NCBI RefSeq assembly: GCF_014863585.1
Contig: NZ_CP062253.1
Location: 3,498,501 to 3,562,500 of the forward strand
Length of the DNA stretch: 64,000 nucleotides
Reading direction: 5' to 3'
Source: Pseudomonas gozinkensis
Lineage (GTDB): Bacteria > Pseudomonadota > Gammaproteobacteria > Pseudomonadales > Pseudomonadaceae
Below, one piece after another: positions 36,104-45,201 of the stretch. The notes under the pieces were generated by a model, which made no database searches, was not told the DNA's origin, and was given only the letters and a program-made list of their open reading frames with translations. Numbering within the stretch: the first letter of the stretch is position 1; every line of letters starts with the position of its first letter. Made by a program: the position numbers and the translations under genes.

Positions 36104-36976
36104 ATGACCCTGACCCAACTCGAAATCTTCTCGCTCGTGGCCGAATTGCGCGGCTTCACCCTCGCCGCCCATCGCCTGGGGATTTCCCAGTCAGCGGTGT
36201 CCCACGCCTTGAAGTCGCTGGAACAGGAATTGGGCGTCGAACTGCTGCGCCGACATCAATCCCAAGTGGAACTGAGCGACATCGGCGAGCAACTGCTGCT
36301 CCGGGCACGGGCGATGCTCGGGCTGGCCAACACGTTGCGTCAGGAGGCAGCGGATGCTCGCGGCATGAAGCGCGGAACCTTGCGCATCGGCTCGTTCGGG
36401 CCGACGTCCTCGATCAAATTGTTGCCGAGGATCCTTCAGCAGTATCGCGAGGCACATCCGGGGATCGAAGTGCACATCGATGAAGGCCCGGACCGGCAGG
36501 TGATTCAGTGGCTGGAGGAGCGGCGGATCGATATCGGATTTGCGGTGCTGCCCGAGGAGCGCTTCGACACCTTTGCCCTGATCGAAGATCAGATGGTTGC
36601 CCTGCTCCCGCTAGGTCACCCGTTGGCGGTGCGCGAATCAGTGACTCTTAAAGACTTGTGCAAAGACCCGTTCGTGCTGACCGAGGCCGGTTCATCGGAG
36701 CTGGTTTCGCGCCTGTTCAACGCCGCCCGGCTGAGCCCGAACATCCGCTTCCGCTGCTCGCAACTGCTCAGCACCCTCGACACCGTTGGCCGGGGCGATG
36801 CGATGACCGTGGTGGCTGAAAGTTCGTTGCCCTTCGATCCCGACCCGCGCTACATCAAACGACCACTGTCGCCCGCAGTAAGTCGGCAAGTCGGCCTCGC
36901 GGTGCTGGACCAGCGCCAGGCATCGCCCGCCACACTGGCATTCATTCAGCTGGCGACACGGCTGGATTACCGCTGA
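36104..36976 (+). CDS. LysR-family transcriptional regulator
   Basis: 290 aa. Winged helix-turn-helix at residues 1-60 (FTLAAHRLGISQSAVSHALK); effector domain begins near 88 (GTLRIGSFGPTSS). Divergent from the EamA exporter with a 77-bp shared promoter region, a typical regulator/target pair. Confidence 0.9.
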   Translation: MTLTQLEIFSLVAELRGFTLAAHRLGISQSAVSHALKSLEQELGVELLRRHQSQVELSDIGEQLLLRARAMLGLANTLRQEAADARGMKRGTLRIGSFGPTSSIKLLPRILQQYREAHPGIEVHIDEGPDRQVIQWLEERRIDIGFAVLPEERFDTFALIEDQMVALLPLGHPLAVRESVTLKDLCKDPFVLTEAGSSELVSRLFNAARLSPNIRFRCSQLLSTLDTVGRGDAMTVVAESSLPFDPDPRYIKRPLSPAVSRQVGLAVLDQRQASPATLAFIQLATRLDYR

Positions 36977-37082
36977 GCGGCGCAAGCGTCACTGGCCATC
37001 TATCATGGGCTCAGACCTTGGGCTTTGCGCGCACGCTTCGCCTGCTATCGAGAGTTCCATTCCACTGCGACAGGATGCGCCC

Positions 37083-38618
37083 ATGCCACTGACCGTCAGG
37101 CCCCGCCGCAAGCGCAGCACCCGGATTATCGTGACATTGCTGTGCGGCCTGCTACCGATCGCGCTCGGCAGCGTGATTCTTTACATGCAGGCCGAACGCG
37201 CCCTCCAGCAGAGTTCGCAACACACCGCCGAGGAGGCCCTGCGTCAATTCGAACTGATGCTCGACAACACCGCCCAGGCTGCCCGGGAGCTACTGCCGCT
37301 GGCAGGCCAGACTTGCGAGACCGTCAAACTGGCCTTGCGTGAGCAAGTCACCCGCCGACCGTTCGTGCGCTCGACCAATCTGGTGTGGGACGACAATCTC
37401 TATTGCAGCTCGCTGTTCGGCGACTTCAAGGAAGCCGTCAATCCAGGCGATTACGCCCAAGGCAAGTTATGGCTCATGAACGGCAACCCGGTGACACCCA
37501 ATACCGCACTCCTGGTGTATCGCCTGAGCGAAGGGCGCGGTGGCGCACTGACCACGCTGGACGGCTATCACCTGAGCAACATCCTGCGCCTGATCGGCCG
37601 GCACACATTGTTGTTGCTGCAAGTCGGCAACAACTGGCTCTCGGCCGACGGCAAAGTGCATCAAGGCGCCCTGCCTGCGTTGCCGGTTGCACAAAGTACC
37701 TTGCACTCATCGCACTATGCGTTCACGGTCAGCGCCGCTTTTGCGGAAGGCGAAACCTGGCGCTACATGAAAGACGAATATCCACCGCTGTTCAGCCTGC
37801 TGATGTTCTTCGGTGCGGTATCGGGAGCGATCGGCTACATCGTGCAGAAGCGCTCCACGTCGCCCAGCCACGAAATGCTTCGGGCACTGGAGGCGGGAGA
37901 ATTCATTCCCTACTTCCAACCGGTGGTGCACGGCGACAGCAAGCGCTGGTCGGGCACGGAAGTGCTGATGCGCTGGAACCATCCCAAGGAGGGGCTGGTG
38001 CGTCCGGATCTGTTCATACCCTTTGCCGAACACTCCGGGCTGATCGTGCCGATGACCCGCGCCTTGATGCAGCAGACGGCTATCGTGCTGGGGCCGCTGT
38101 CATCGACCTTCACCGCGCCTTTCCACATTGGCATCAACATCACCGCCAGCCACTGCCACGATCTGGAACTGGTTGAGGACTGTCGTGAATTTTTGTCAGC
38201 TTTCCGGCCGGGCAGCATCAGCCTGGTCCTGGAGTTGACCGAACGCGAGCTGATCGAGCCGTCCGACATCACTCATCAATTGTTCACGCAGCTGCGCGCA
38301 ATGGGCGTGAAGATCGCAATTGACGACTTTGGCACCGGCCATTCAAGCCTTGGGTACTTGAGAACTTTCAATGTCGACTTCCTCAAGATCGACCAGACAT
38401 TCGTTGCCATGATCGATAAAGATGCCCTGTCCCGACACATCCTGGACAGCATCATCGAGCTCTCCACCAAACTGGATCTGGGGATTGTGGCCGAAGGTGT
38501 GGAAACACAGGCCCAGTGCGATTATCTGGCCGCCCATCATGTCAACTTTCTGCAGGGTTACCTTTTCGGCAAGCCGATGCCGGCGGCCGACTTCATCGAA
38601 GCATTAAGTCATCATTAA
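37083..38618 (+). CDS. CSS-motif cyclic-di-GMP phosphodiesterase (EAL)
   Basis: 511-aa membrane enzyme that degrades c-di-GMP. TM1 is at about 15-35. A periplasmic CSS-motif domain (CETVKLALREQ, then LYCSSLFGD) carries redox-sensitive cysteines known to control such proteins. TM2 is at about 240-258 and the EAL domain from 270. Catalytic motifs are complete: TEVLMRW in the EAL position, ELTERELIEP, IDDFGTGHSSL, DFLKIDQTF, VAEGVETQ, QGYLFGKP. The ATG at 37083 is chosen because it begins just before the arginine-rich TM1 border. Probably monocistronic. Confidence 0.88.
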   Translation: MPLTVRPRRKRSTRIIVTLLCGLLPIALGSVILYMQAERALQQSSQHTAEEALRQFELMLDNTAQAARELLPLAGQTCETVKLALREQVTRRPFVRSTNLVWDDNLYCSSLFGDFKEAVNPGDYAQGKLWLMNGNPVTPNTALLVYRLSEGRGGALTTLDGYHLSNILRLIGRHTLLLLQVGNNWLSADGKVHQGALPALPVAQSTLHSSHYAFTVSAAFAEGETWRYMKDEYPPLFSLLMFFGAVSGAIGYIVQKRSTSPSHEMLRALEAGEFIPYFQPVVHGDSKRWSGTEVLMRWNHPKEGLVRPDLFIPFAEHSGLIVPMTRALMQQTAIVLGPLSSTFTAPFHIGINITASHCHDLELVEDCREFLSAFRPGSISLVLELTERELIEPSDITHQLFTQLRAMGVKIAIDDFGTGHSSLGYLRTFNVDFLKIDQTFVAMIDKDALSRHILDSIIELSTKLDLGIVAEGVETQAQCDYLAAHHVNFLQGYLFGKPMPAADFIEALSHH

Positions 38619-38852
38619 CTTGTCTGGATAAATCCTGACACGCCGACAGCGCGCACCAAATTGATACAAAACAACGTTGTTGTTACATGAAGAAAAAGTC
38701 AGGATTTACTCTTGTCGCATTAACTACTACAATTTTTCTTACCTGTAGCAAGATACGCAGGTGAGCCATTATCACCGAGTCGCTTCAAGGCTCTTGGCTT
38801 ATAGCTTTGTTTGCGGTTGGTATCAGCCAAACACACTATTGGAGTAAAGATA

Positions 38853-39218
38853 TTGTCCAGACTCGCTGAATTTCGTGCAGCTGAAAAGGCCCTTCAGGAA
38901 CAGCTCAAGCAGCTGGAATCGCTGAAGAACGATGCCGGGCTCAAGAAAGAAATCGAATTCGAAGAAAAGCTCCAGGGGCTGATGAAAACCTATGGCAAAG
39001 GCCTGAAAGACATCATCGCCATTCTCGATCCGAACCCGGCAAAATCCGGTCTGCAATCGACCGCCGCACCTAAAACCCGCCGCGCTCGCGTGGTCAAGGT
39101 CTATCAGAACCCGCACACCGGCGAGCTGATCGAGACCAAGGGTGGCAACCACCGTGGCCTGAAAGCCTGGAAGGAACAATACGGTGCAGCCACCGTTGAT
39201 TCCTGGTTGCGCGGTTAA
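38853..39218 (+). CDS. mvaT: MvaT/MvaV-family H-NS-like xenogeneic silencer
   Basis: 121-aa nucleoid-associated protein. An N-terminal coiled-coil oligomerisation domain (RLAEFRAAEKALQEQL...) is followed by a linker and the C-terminal AT-hook-like DNA-binding domain (RRARVVKVYQNPHTGE, then KGGNHRGLKAWKEQYG). The start is TTG at 38853 with GGAG 8 nt upstream, giving the SRLAEF N-terminus conserved in these proteins. It silences AT-rich acquired DNA, so the cassette at 10.8-17.1 kb is a plausible target. It could be either paralogue, MvaT or MvaV. Confidence 0.88.
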   Translation: MSRLAEFRAAEKALQEQLKQLESLKNDAGLKKEIEFEEKLQGLMKTYGKGLKDIIAILDPNPAKSGLQSTAAPKTRRARVVKVYQNPHTGELIETKGGNHRGLKAWKEQYGAATVDSWLRG

Positions 39219-39233
39219 TCCCTCGCAAACATG

Positions 39234-39263
39234 AAAGCCCTGCATATGCAGGGCTTTTTTTTG
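39234..39263 (+). terminator. Rho-independent terminator of mvaT
   Basis: AAAGCCCTGCATATGCAGGGC followed by eight T residues (halves AAGCCCTGCA / TGCAGGGCTT), 16 bp after the stop codon. Confidence 0.95.
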
Positions 39264-39425
39264 GACAATATTTAACAAATGCAACGATTTTTCTGGCGGG
39301 AAAGTTGAATCTCAAACCGCTCTCGCGCTGAAACTATGCTTCCGAATGTTGCTCCGTTAGCCGGAGATTAACTTTGTGTTTAATCAGTTCCGGTATCTAA
39401 CACCACACTGGTCACGAACAGATGA

Positions 39426-39944
39426 CTAAAATTTCAGGCTGTTTCGTGCAGCCATTATGTCGTCGCCGCTCGCCTTATAAACCTCTGCCTGCCCGGCATA
39501 CGAAAGTACGTAAGCCTTATCCGCCTCGACCGCTGCAACCAATGTTTGCGACAACACGTGACGACCGTTTTCAGTCACCGTACAAGTGGTCTCAAGCGCG
39601 GTCAGCGAGCCCAGCGTACTCGCGTGAACCTTGTTGCAGACACTCTGATAACCGCTCTGGAAAAAGTCCTTCTGCACCGACTTGCGCATCTCCAGCAACA
39701 CGCCCTGCAAGTTGACCTGATGACCACTTTCCACGCGAGTCATCGTCAACTCCATCACCATGACCTGATTGCCATCGGCGTCAGTCTTCACTGCGCGCTG
39801 ACGGGAGACTTCAGGGGATGTTTCGGGCAGCGCTTCGACTTCCCAGCCGGCGGGCCAGGTGATGCTCGGCGCATCGGCGAAGGCCGGCAGCGCCAGCAGG
39901 GAAAAACCCAGGAAAACGAACAGCGATTTGAACGGTCGGATCAT
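39426..39944 (-). CDS. Exported DUF4946-like protein
   Basis: 172 aa. Sec signal peptide (hydrophobic core LFVFLGFSLLALP, cleavage after AFA near residue 20). The mature domain begins PSITWPAGW and contains two cysteines that could form a disulfide (VCNKV, TTCTV). The family likeness (DUF4946) is recalled from the PSITWPAGWEVE motif; function is unknown. ATG at 39944 is chosen as the start of the signal peptide; a GTG four codons upstream is possible. Convergent with mvaT. Confidence 0.7.
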   Translation of the reverse strand: MIRPFKSLFVFLGFSLLALPAFADAPSITWPAGWEVEALPETSPEVSRQRAVKTDADGNQVMVMELTMTRVESGHQVNLQGVLLEMRKSVQKDFFQSGYQSVCNKVHASTLGSLTALETTCTVTENGRHVLSQTLVAAVEADKAYVLSYAGQAEVYKASGDDIMAARNSLKF

Positions 39945-40086
39945 TACCAGAGGCACTCGCGGATTGAGCCGTAAAGTCTGAGGCCCGCCCGCTCGCAGGG
40001 CAAGCCCGCGCTTTCGGTTTGGCGATGCTGCCAGGCATGCGTATCATTGCGCCCATTCACTCGCCCCAATTTGTTACGGAGGGCCC

Positions 40087-40608
40087 ATGAGCCTGCACGA
40101 ACTGAACACCTTCCCTGGCGTCACCGCCACCCCGGACAGCGCAACCCGCAACTTCGTGTTCAACCACACCATGCTGCGCGTCAAAGACATCACCCAGTCG
40201 CTGGACTTCTACACCCGCGTACTGGGTTTCTCGCTGGTAGAGAAGCGTGATTTCCCGGAAGCGGAATTCAGCCTGTACTTCCTCGCCCTGGTCGACAAAT
40301 CGCAGATCCCGGCCGACGCCGCTGCACGCACCGAGTGGATGAAGTCGATTCCCGGCATTCTGGAACTGACCCACAACCATGGCACCGAGAACGACGCGGA
40401 TTTCGCCTATCACAACGGCAACACCGACCCGCGCGGTTTCGGCCATATCTGCATTTCGGTGCCGGACATCGTTGCCGCTTGCGCACGCTTTGAAGAGCTC
40501 GGCTGCGATTTCCAGAAGCGCCTGACCGATGGCCGCATGAAGAGCCTGGCGTTCATCAAGGATCCGGATGGCTACTGGGTCGAGATCATTCAACCGGCGC
40601 CGCTTTAA
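40087..40608 (+). CDS. gloA: Lactoylglutathione lyase (glyoxalase I)
   Basis: 173-aa metalloenzyme that converts the methylglyoxal-glutathione hemithioacetal to S-lactoylglutathione. The four metal ligands of the family are visible: His in [10 protein letters not shown], Glu in LELTHNHG, His in GFGHICISV and Glu in WVEIIQ. The length and N-terminal extension correspond to the Zn-type, longer GloA form. Ribosome-binding site GGAGG precedes the ATG by 6 nt. Confidence 0.94.
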   Translation: MSLHELNTFPGVTATPDSATRNFVFNHTMLRVKDITQSLDFYTRVLGFSLVEKRDFPEAEFSLYFLALVDKSQIPADAAARTEWMKSIPGILELTHNHGTENDADFAYHNGNTDPRGFGHICISVPDIVAACARFEELGCDFQKRLTDGRMKSLAFIKDPDGYWVEIIQPAPL

Positions 40609-40640
40609 AGCTGAACCTGGGTAGAAAGCACCCCGCAAAG

Positions 40641-40671
40641 AAAAAACCCCATCAGCGATGATGGGGTTTTT
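40641..40671. terminator. Terminator between gloA and ahpF
   Basis: AAAAACCCCATCA - GCGA - TGATGGGGTTTTT stem-loop with A and T tracts, serving both convergent genes. Confidence 0.95.
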
Positions 40672-40689
40672 CTGTTTCAGGCCCGGGAA

Positions 40690-42252
40690 TTACGCCGGAG
40701 CCGAAGTGCGGATCAGGTGATCGAACGCGCTGAGGGAAGCTTTGGCGCCCTCGCCCACTGCAATCACGATCTGCTTGTACGGCACAGTGGTCACGTCGCC
40801 GGCGGCGAAGATGCCGGGGATCGAAGTTTCACCACGGTTGTCGACGATAATCTCGCCACGCGGCGACAGCTCGATGGTGCCTTTGAGCCAATCAGTGTTG
40901 GGCAGCAGACCGATCTGCACGAAGATCCCTTCCAGCTCGACAGTGCGCAGCTCGTCAGTAGTGCTTTCCTTGTAGCGCAGGCCGTTGACTTTCTGACCGT
41001 CGCCGGTGACTTCGGTGGTCAGCGCACTGGTGATCACGGTGACGTTCGGCAGGCTGTGCAGCTTGCGTTGCAATACGGCATCGGCGCGCAACTGAACGTC
41101 GAACTCCAGCAGGGTCACGTGGGAGACGATACCGGCCAGGTCGATGGCCGCCTCGACGCCGGAGTTACCGCCGCCAATCACTGCCACACGCTTGCCTTTG
41201 AACAGCGGACCGTCGCAGTGCGGGCAGTACGCCACGCCTTTGTTACGGTATTCCTGCTCGCCCGGCACGTTCATTTCACGCCACCGCGCGCCGGTCGCCA
41301 GAATCACACTCCTGGCCTTCAGGGTCGCGCCGCTGGCAAAGTGAACTTCATGCAGCTCGCCATTCTTGCCAGGGATCAGCTTGTCGGCGCGCTGCAGGTT
41401 CATGATGTCGACGTCGTACTGCTTGACGTGCTCTTCCAGCGCGGTCGCCAGTTTCGGGCCTTCGGTTTCCTGCACGGAAATGAAGTTTTCGATGGCCATG
41501 GTGTCCAGCACCTGACCGCCGAAGCGCTCGGCCGCAACACCGGTGCGAATGCCTTTACGTGCGGCGTAGATCGCCGCCGAAGCACCGGCCGGGCCACCGC
41601 CGACTACCAGCACATCAAAGGCTTGCTTGGCGCTGATTTTCTCGGCCTGACGCTCGATGGCGCCGGTGTCGAGTTTGGCGAGGATTTCTTCCAGGCCCAT
41701 GCGGCCCTGGCCGAAGTTTTCGCCGTTCAGGTAAATGCTTGGCACAGCCATGATCTTGCGATCGTTGACTTCGTCCTGGAAAAGCGCGCCGTCGATGGCG
41801 ACATGGCGGATGTTCGGGTTCAGCACGGCCATCAGGTTCAGCGCCTGAACGACGTCCGGGCAGTTCTGGCAGGACAGCGAGAAGTAAGTCTCGAAGTTGA
41901 ACTCGCCTTTGAGCGAGCGGATCTGTTCGATCACTTCGACACTGGCCTTCGAAGGGTGGCCGCCGACTTGCAGCAGGGCCAGCACCAGCGAAGTGAATTC
42001 ATGGCCCATCGGGATGCCGGCGAAACGCAGGCTGATGTCGGCACCGGGGCGGTTGATCGAGAACGATGGTTTGCGTGCATCGTCGCCGCTGTCGATCAAG
42101 GTAATCTGGTGCGAAAGACTGGCAACGTCTTTCAGCAGGTCGAGCATTTCACGGGATTTCGCACCGTCGTCGAGTGAGGCAACGATCTCGATCGGCTGGG
42201 TGACCCGTTCCAGGTACGATTTCAACTGGGCTTTAAGATTGGCGTCCAACAT
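40690..42252 (-). CDS. ahpF: Alkyl hydroperoxide reductase subunit F
   Basis: 520-aa flavoprotein that passes NADH electrons to AhpC. The N-terminal double-thioredoxin-fold domain has the redox pair C128/C131 (SCQNCPDVV). The thioredoxin-reductase-like part has an FAD motif ([14 protein letters not shown], 214-227) and the active CxxC C343/C346 (AYCPHCDG). The stop-proximal [13 protein letters not shown] motif is present. ATG preceded by AGGAG. It lies downstream of ahpC on the same strand, but a strong terminator separates them, so ahpF may have its own promoter or depend on read-through. Confidence 0.96.
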   Translation of the reverse strand: MLDANLKAQLKSYLERVTQPIEIVASLDDGAKSREMLDLLKDVASLSHQITLIDSGDDARKPSFSINRPGADISLRFAGIPMGHEFTSLVLALLQVGGHPSKASVEVIEQIRSLKGEFNFETYFSLSCQNCPDVVQALNLMAVLNPNIRHVAIDGALFQDEVNDRKIMAVPSIYLNGENFGQGRMGLEEILAKLDTGAIERQAEKISAKQAFDVLVVGGGPAGASAAIYAARKGIRTGVAAERFGGQVLDTMAIENFISVQETEGPKLATALEEHVKQYDVDIMNLQRADKLIPGKNGELHEVHFASGATLKARSVILATGARWREMNVPGEQEYRNKGVAYCPHCDGPLFKGKRVAVIGGGNSGVEAAIDLAGIVSHVTLLEFDVQLRADAVLQRKLHSLPNVTVITSALTTEVTGDGQKVNGLRYKESTTDELRTVELEGIFVQIGLLPNTDWLKGTIELSPRGEIIVDNRGETSIPGIFAAGDVTTVPYKQIVIAVGEGAKASLSAFDHLIRTSAPA

Positions 42253-42282
42253 ACGGGCGATCTCCTGACTTTATTTGAGGCG

Positions 42283-42317
42283 AAAAAAAGCCCGAGCGAA
42301 TCTCGCCCGGGCTTTTC
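42283..42317 (-). terminator. Terminator after ahpC
   Basis: AGCCCGAGCGA - ATC - TCGCCCGGGCT stem with A tract on the left and TTTT on the right, 64 bp past the ahpC stop codon and 31 bp before the ahpF start. Confidence 0.85.
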
Positions 42318-42380
42318 TATTGGGCGGTGCAGCTTACTTAAGTAGGTGCGGAGTTCCGCCCTGCATTGCGTGTCACAGAC

Positions 42381-42944
42381 TTAGATCTTGCCGACCAGGT
42401 CCAGGGACGGAGCCAGAGTGGCCTCGCCTTCTTTCCATTTGGCCGGGCAAACTTCGCCTGGGTGAGCAGCGACGTACTGAGCAGCCTTGATTTTGCGCAG
42501 CAGCTCGGAAGCGTCACGGCCAACGCCGCCATCGTTCAGTTCAACGATTTTGATCTGGCCTTCAGGATTGATCACGAAGGTGCCACGGTCTGCCAGACCA
42601 GCTTCTTCGATCAACACGTCGAAGTTGCGGGAGATAACGTGGGTCGGGTCGCCGATCATGGTGTATTCGATTTTGCCGATGGCTGGCGAAGTGTTGTGCC
42701 AGGCAGCGTGGGCAAAGTGGGTGTCGGTCGAAACGCTGTAGATCTCTACGCCCAGTTTCTGGAAGGCGGCGTAGTTGTCAGCCAGGTCTTCGAGCTCGGT
42801 TGGGCAAACGAAAGTGAAGTCGGCCGGGTAGAAGAACACTACGGACCATTTGCCTTTCAGGTCAGCGTCCGAGACTTGTACGAAGTCGCCGTTTTTGAAC
42901 GCGGTAGCTTTGAACGGTTTTACTTGGCTGTTGATGATAGGCAT
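42381..42944 (-). CDS. ahpC: Alkyl hydroperoxide reductase subunit C (peroxiredoxin)
   Basis: 187-aa typical 2-Cys peroxiredoxin that reduces H2O2 and organic peroxides. Peroxidatic cysteine C47 ([12 protein letters not shown]) and resolving cysteine C166 (GEVCPAKW). N-terminus [16 protein letters not shown] matches AhpC; the ATG at 42944 has GGAGAG upstream. The open frame continues another 198 nt but only through promoter sequence. OxyR control is expected in Pseudomonas; I could not identify a convincing four-part OxyR site. Confidence 0.96.
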   Translation of the reverse strand: MPIINSQVKPFKATAFKNGDFVQVSDADLKGKWSVVFFYPADFTFVCPTELEDLADNYAAFQKLGVEIYSVSTDTHFAHAAWHNTSPAIGKIEYTMIGDPTHVISRNFDVLIEEAGLADRGTFVINPEGQIKIVELNDGGVGRDASELLRKIKAAQYVAAHPGEVCPAKWKEGEATLAPSLDLVGKI

Positions 42945-43044
42945 TGATGACTCTCCGTCAGGGTTGTGAATTCGATGGGGGAATCCTACCCAGTCACTCG
43001 ACGGATGGCTCATTGGCAAACCTGATGCTGCTGATTTGTTTTCG

Positions 43045-43067
43045 CTATTAGCTGAGGGTATTAATAG
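43045..43067. promoter_or_regulatory. Dyad in the ahpC promoter region
   Basis: CTATTA-N11-TAATAG inverted repeat, about 100 bp upstream of the ahpC ATG and 14 bp beyond the recombinase stop. It may be an operator; its CTAT/ATAG half sites are reminiscent of OxyR but the spacing does not fit the published pattern. Confidence 0.3.
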
Positions 43068-43080
43068 AAGAAAACGATAT

Positions 43081-44019
43081 CTACGGCGACAGCGGCTTAT
43101 CCGTAATCCGGGCCATCCCGTGAAAGGGGCTCGCTTCAACATAGCGCATGGCGGACTTCATATCCTTCCAGCCCACGTAACTCATCAACGATTTGAGATC
43201 CCAGCCGCTTTGATGGGCCCATGTTGCGAAGCCGCGACGCAGGGAATGGCTGGTGTAGCGCTCGGCGGAGATACCGGCTCGCTCCAGGGCCTGACGCAAC
43301 AACGGAATCACGCTGTTGGCGTGCAAACCCTCTTCGCTCAGATTGCCCCAGCGGTCGACGGCGCGGAACACCGGGCCTCGCACCAGTGCTGCCTCGGTGA
43401 TCCATTCGATATAAGCCTGCACCGGGCACAGCTTCAGCAGCGCCGGGGCCTGATAAGTCTGTCCGAGGTTTTCCCGATCACCCTTGCTGCGCGGAAGGTA
43501 CAGGGTGATGCCGCTGCCAGCGTGGGCCTGAACATGCTCGATCTGCACCCGACACAGTTCATCACTGCGAAAGCCGCGCCAGAAGCCCAGCAGAATCAAT
43601 GCCCGGTCGCGGCAAGCTCTTAAAAGCAGCGGCCTGTCTTGTTGTTCACGGGCGTCTTTCATTTCCTGCTCCAGCCAGGCGACGGTCTGTTCAAGATCGC
43701 GCAGTTGCAATGGCTCGGCCTGCTTTTCCTGCGCGGGATGCAGCGCACGAATGCCCTTGAACACTTTGCGCACCACCGGCGACTTGGTGGGATCGGCGAA
43801 GCCCTGACTGTTGTGCCACTGCGCCAGCGCCGACAGACGCAACTTCAGCGTGTTGACCGACAACACGCCGGCATGCGCCACCAGATACCGCGCGATGCTG
43901 TCCGCTGTCGCCGGCAGAAACCCTCCCCACGCAGATTCGAAGTGCTCGATAGCCGCGCGATAACTGCGGCGGGTGTTGTCGCGGGTGGCGGCTTGCAGGT
44001 AGCGATCAATATCGCTCAT
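43081..44019 (-). CDS. Tyrosine-type site-specific recombinase/integrase
   Basis: 312 aa. An N-terminal SAM-like core-binding domain (about 5-95: [14 protein letters not shown]...) is followed by the catalytic domain. Catalytic residues: R151 ([11 protein letters not shown]), a Lys near 179, H258 and R261 (SHSLRRG), W284 where most integrases have His ([11 protein letters not shown]), and nucleophile Y293. The ATG at 44019 has GAGAG upstream. It is divergent from a kfrA-like gene; there is no tRNA, att-like duplication or island cargo nearby. It is likely a resident recombinase with an unknown job rather than the end of a prophage. Confidence 0.85.
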   Translation of the reverse strand: MSDIDRYLQAATRDNTRRSYRAAIEHFESAWGGFLPATADSIARYLVAHAGVLSVNTLKLRLSALAQWHNSQGFADPTKSPVVRKVFKGIRALHPAQEKQAEPLQLRDLEQTVAWLEQEMKDAREQQDRPLLLRACRDRALILLGFWRGFRSDELCRVQIEHVQAHAGSGITLYLPRSKGDRENLGQTYQAPALLKLCPVQAYIEWITEAALVRGPVFRAVDRWGNLSEEGLHANSVIPLLRQALERAGISAERYTSHSLRRGFATWAHQSGWDLKSLMSYVGWKDMKSAMRYVEASPFHGMARITDKPLSP

Positions 44020-44148
44020 GGGCTGATTCTCTCGTGGCGTACTGAGGGTTCGTGCAGAAACGGATTTTATGGGTTTCACATGGGGTAATACCAGTATATC
44101 CCGCCCATTTATCGATGCTTGTTTCACTTTATTTTCAACATGGTACAC

Positions 44149-44181
44149 TTCGCACTTTGGTGGCATGTACCACAGTACGAA
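44149..44181. promoter_or_regulatory. 33-bp imperfect palindrome between recombinase and kfrA-like gene
   Basis: TTCGCACTTTGGTGG / CATG / TACCACAGTACGAA: outer halves TTCGnACTnTGG repeat as an inverted pair. A further TGGTACA (44141-44147) pairs with TGTACCA (44166-44172). It ends 15 bp before the kfrA-like ATG and so is well placed as a KfrA-type autoregulatory operator in a divergent promoter. Confidence 0.55.
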
Positions 44182-44196
44182 ATGGTAGGAGCAGAT

Positions 44197-45201
44197 ATGG
44201 CCCGTGGCGGCGTTAACAAAGCAGTAGTCCAGATCGCGCGCACAGCGATCCTCGCCCGTGGCGAACACCCCAGCATCGATGCAGTACGCATTGAGCTGGG
44301 CAATACGGGTTCAAAAACCACGATTCATCGCTACCTGAAAGAGCTGGATGACGGCAGCGAACCGGCCGATGCTTCGGCAGAACCCATCGATGACGAACTC
44401 CTCGCTCTCGTCACGCGCCTTGCCCAACGCCTGAAAGAACAGGCGCAAGAACCGATTGACCAGGCGCGCGAGCAGTACGAACAACAGCGCCAGACGCTGG
44501 AGGACGAGCTGAATCAGCTTCGTCAGGATCATGCGCAACTGGAGAAGAAGCACGACATCCAGACTGCCGCGCTGGCCAAGGAATCCGAAGCCCTGAGCGA
44601 TACCCGCTCGATGCTGCAGACCGAACAAACCCGCAACGCCGGGCTGAATCAGGCGCTGGCCGATTTTGAATTGCGCTTGCAAGACAAGGACGAGCAGATC
44701 CGCTCGCTGGAAGAAAAGCACCTGCACGCCCGCGATGCGCTTGAACACTACCGCAACGCCATCAAGGAACAGCGCGAGCAGGAACAGAGCCGTCACGAAA
44801 CTCAGGTTCAGCAATTGCAGATGGAGCTTCGTCAGGCGCAGCAAAGCGCACTGGTACGTCAGGACGAAATCACCCAACTGCACCGCGACAACGAACGCCT
44901 GCTGACCGAAAATCGCGGCACCGTGCGCGAACTGAGCCTGATGCAGGATCAGCTCAAGCACAGCAATCAGCGTCAGGATCAACTGCTGGAGCAAGCCAAT
45001 CGCGTCGACAGCGAGCGCACCCTCCTCCAGGAACGCCTGCGCGTGGCCCTGCTGGAAAGCCAGACGCTCAAGCAGAACGTCGACGAGCAATCGCAGCTCA
45101 ATCAGTCATTGGAGAAGGAATTGACCAAGGCGCAAGACAGCCTGCGCCTGGCTACCACCGTTGCGGCAGCGCCAGACGCAGCAGAATCGAAAAAGACTTA
45201 A
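44197..45201 (+). CDS. KfrA-like DNA-binding coiled-coil protein
   Basis: 334 aa. The N-terminal 65 residues form a KfrA_N-type helix-turn-helix domain ([20 protein letters not shown]). The remainder, from about 65 to 315, is an almost unbroken alpha-helical coiled coil rich in Gln, Glu, Arg and Leu. KfrA of IncP plasmids is an autorepressor with a role in segregation, and this chromosomal relative has the same layout. GGAG precedes the ATG at 44197 by 6 nt. Its stop codon overlaps that of gor by 3 nt on the opposite strand. Confidence 0.85.
   Translation: MARGGVNKAVVQIARTAILARGEHPSIDAVRIELGNTGSKTTIHRYLKELDDGSEPADASAEPIDDELLALVTRLAQRLKEQAQEPIDQAREQYEQQRQTLEDELNQLRQDHAQLEKKHDIQTAALAKESEALSDTRSMLQTEQTRNAGLNQALADFELRLQDKDEQIRSLEEKHLHARDALEHYRNAIKEQREQEQSRHETQVQQLQMELRQAQQSALVRQDEITQLHRDNERLLTENRGTVRELSLMQDQLKHSNQRQDQLLEQANRVDSERTLLQERLRVALLESQTLKQNVDEQSQLNQSLEKELTKAQDSLRLATTVAAAPDAAESKKT

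Noticed and set aside
40717-42177. 486-codon plus-strand frame opposite ahpF
   Set aside because: Shadow of ahpF; composition and lack of a start signal argue against coding.
42945-43080. OxyR site before ahpC
   Set aside because: CTAT/ATAG half sites occur but not with the ATAG-N7-CTAT-N7-ATAG-N7-CTAT spacing.
43081-44019. Integrase as the edge of a genomic island or prophage
   Set aside because: No tRNA, direct att repeats, structural genes or cargo were found beside it; neighbours are core genes.
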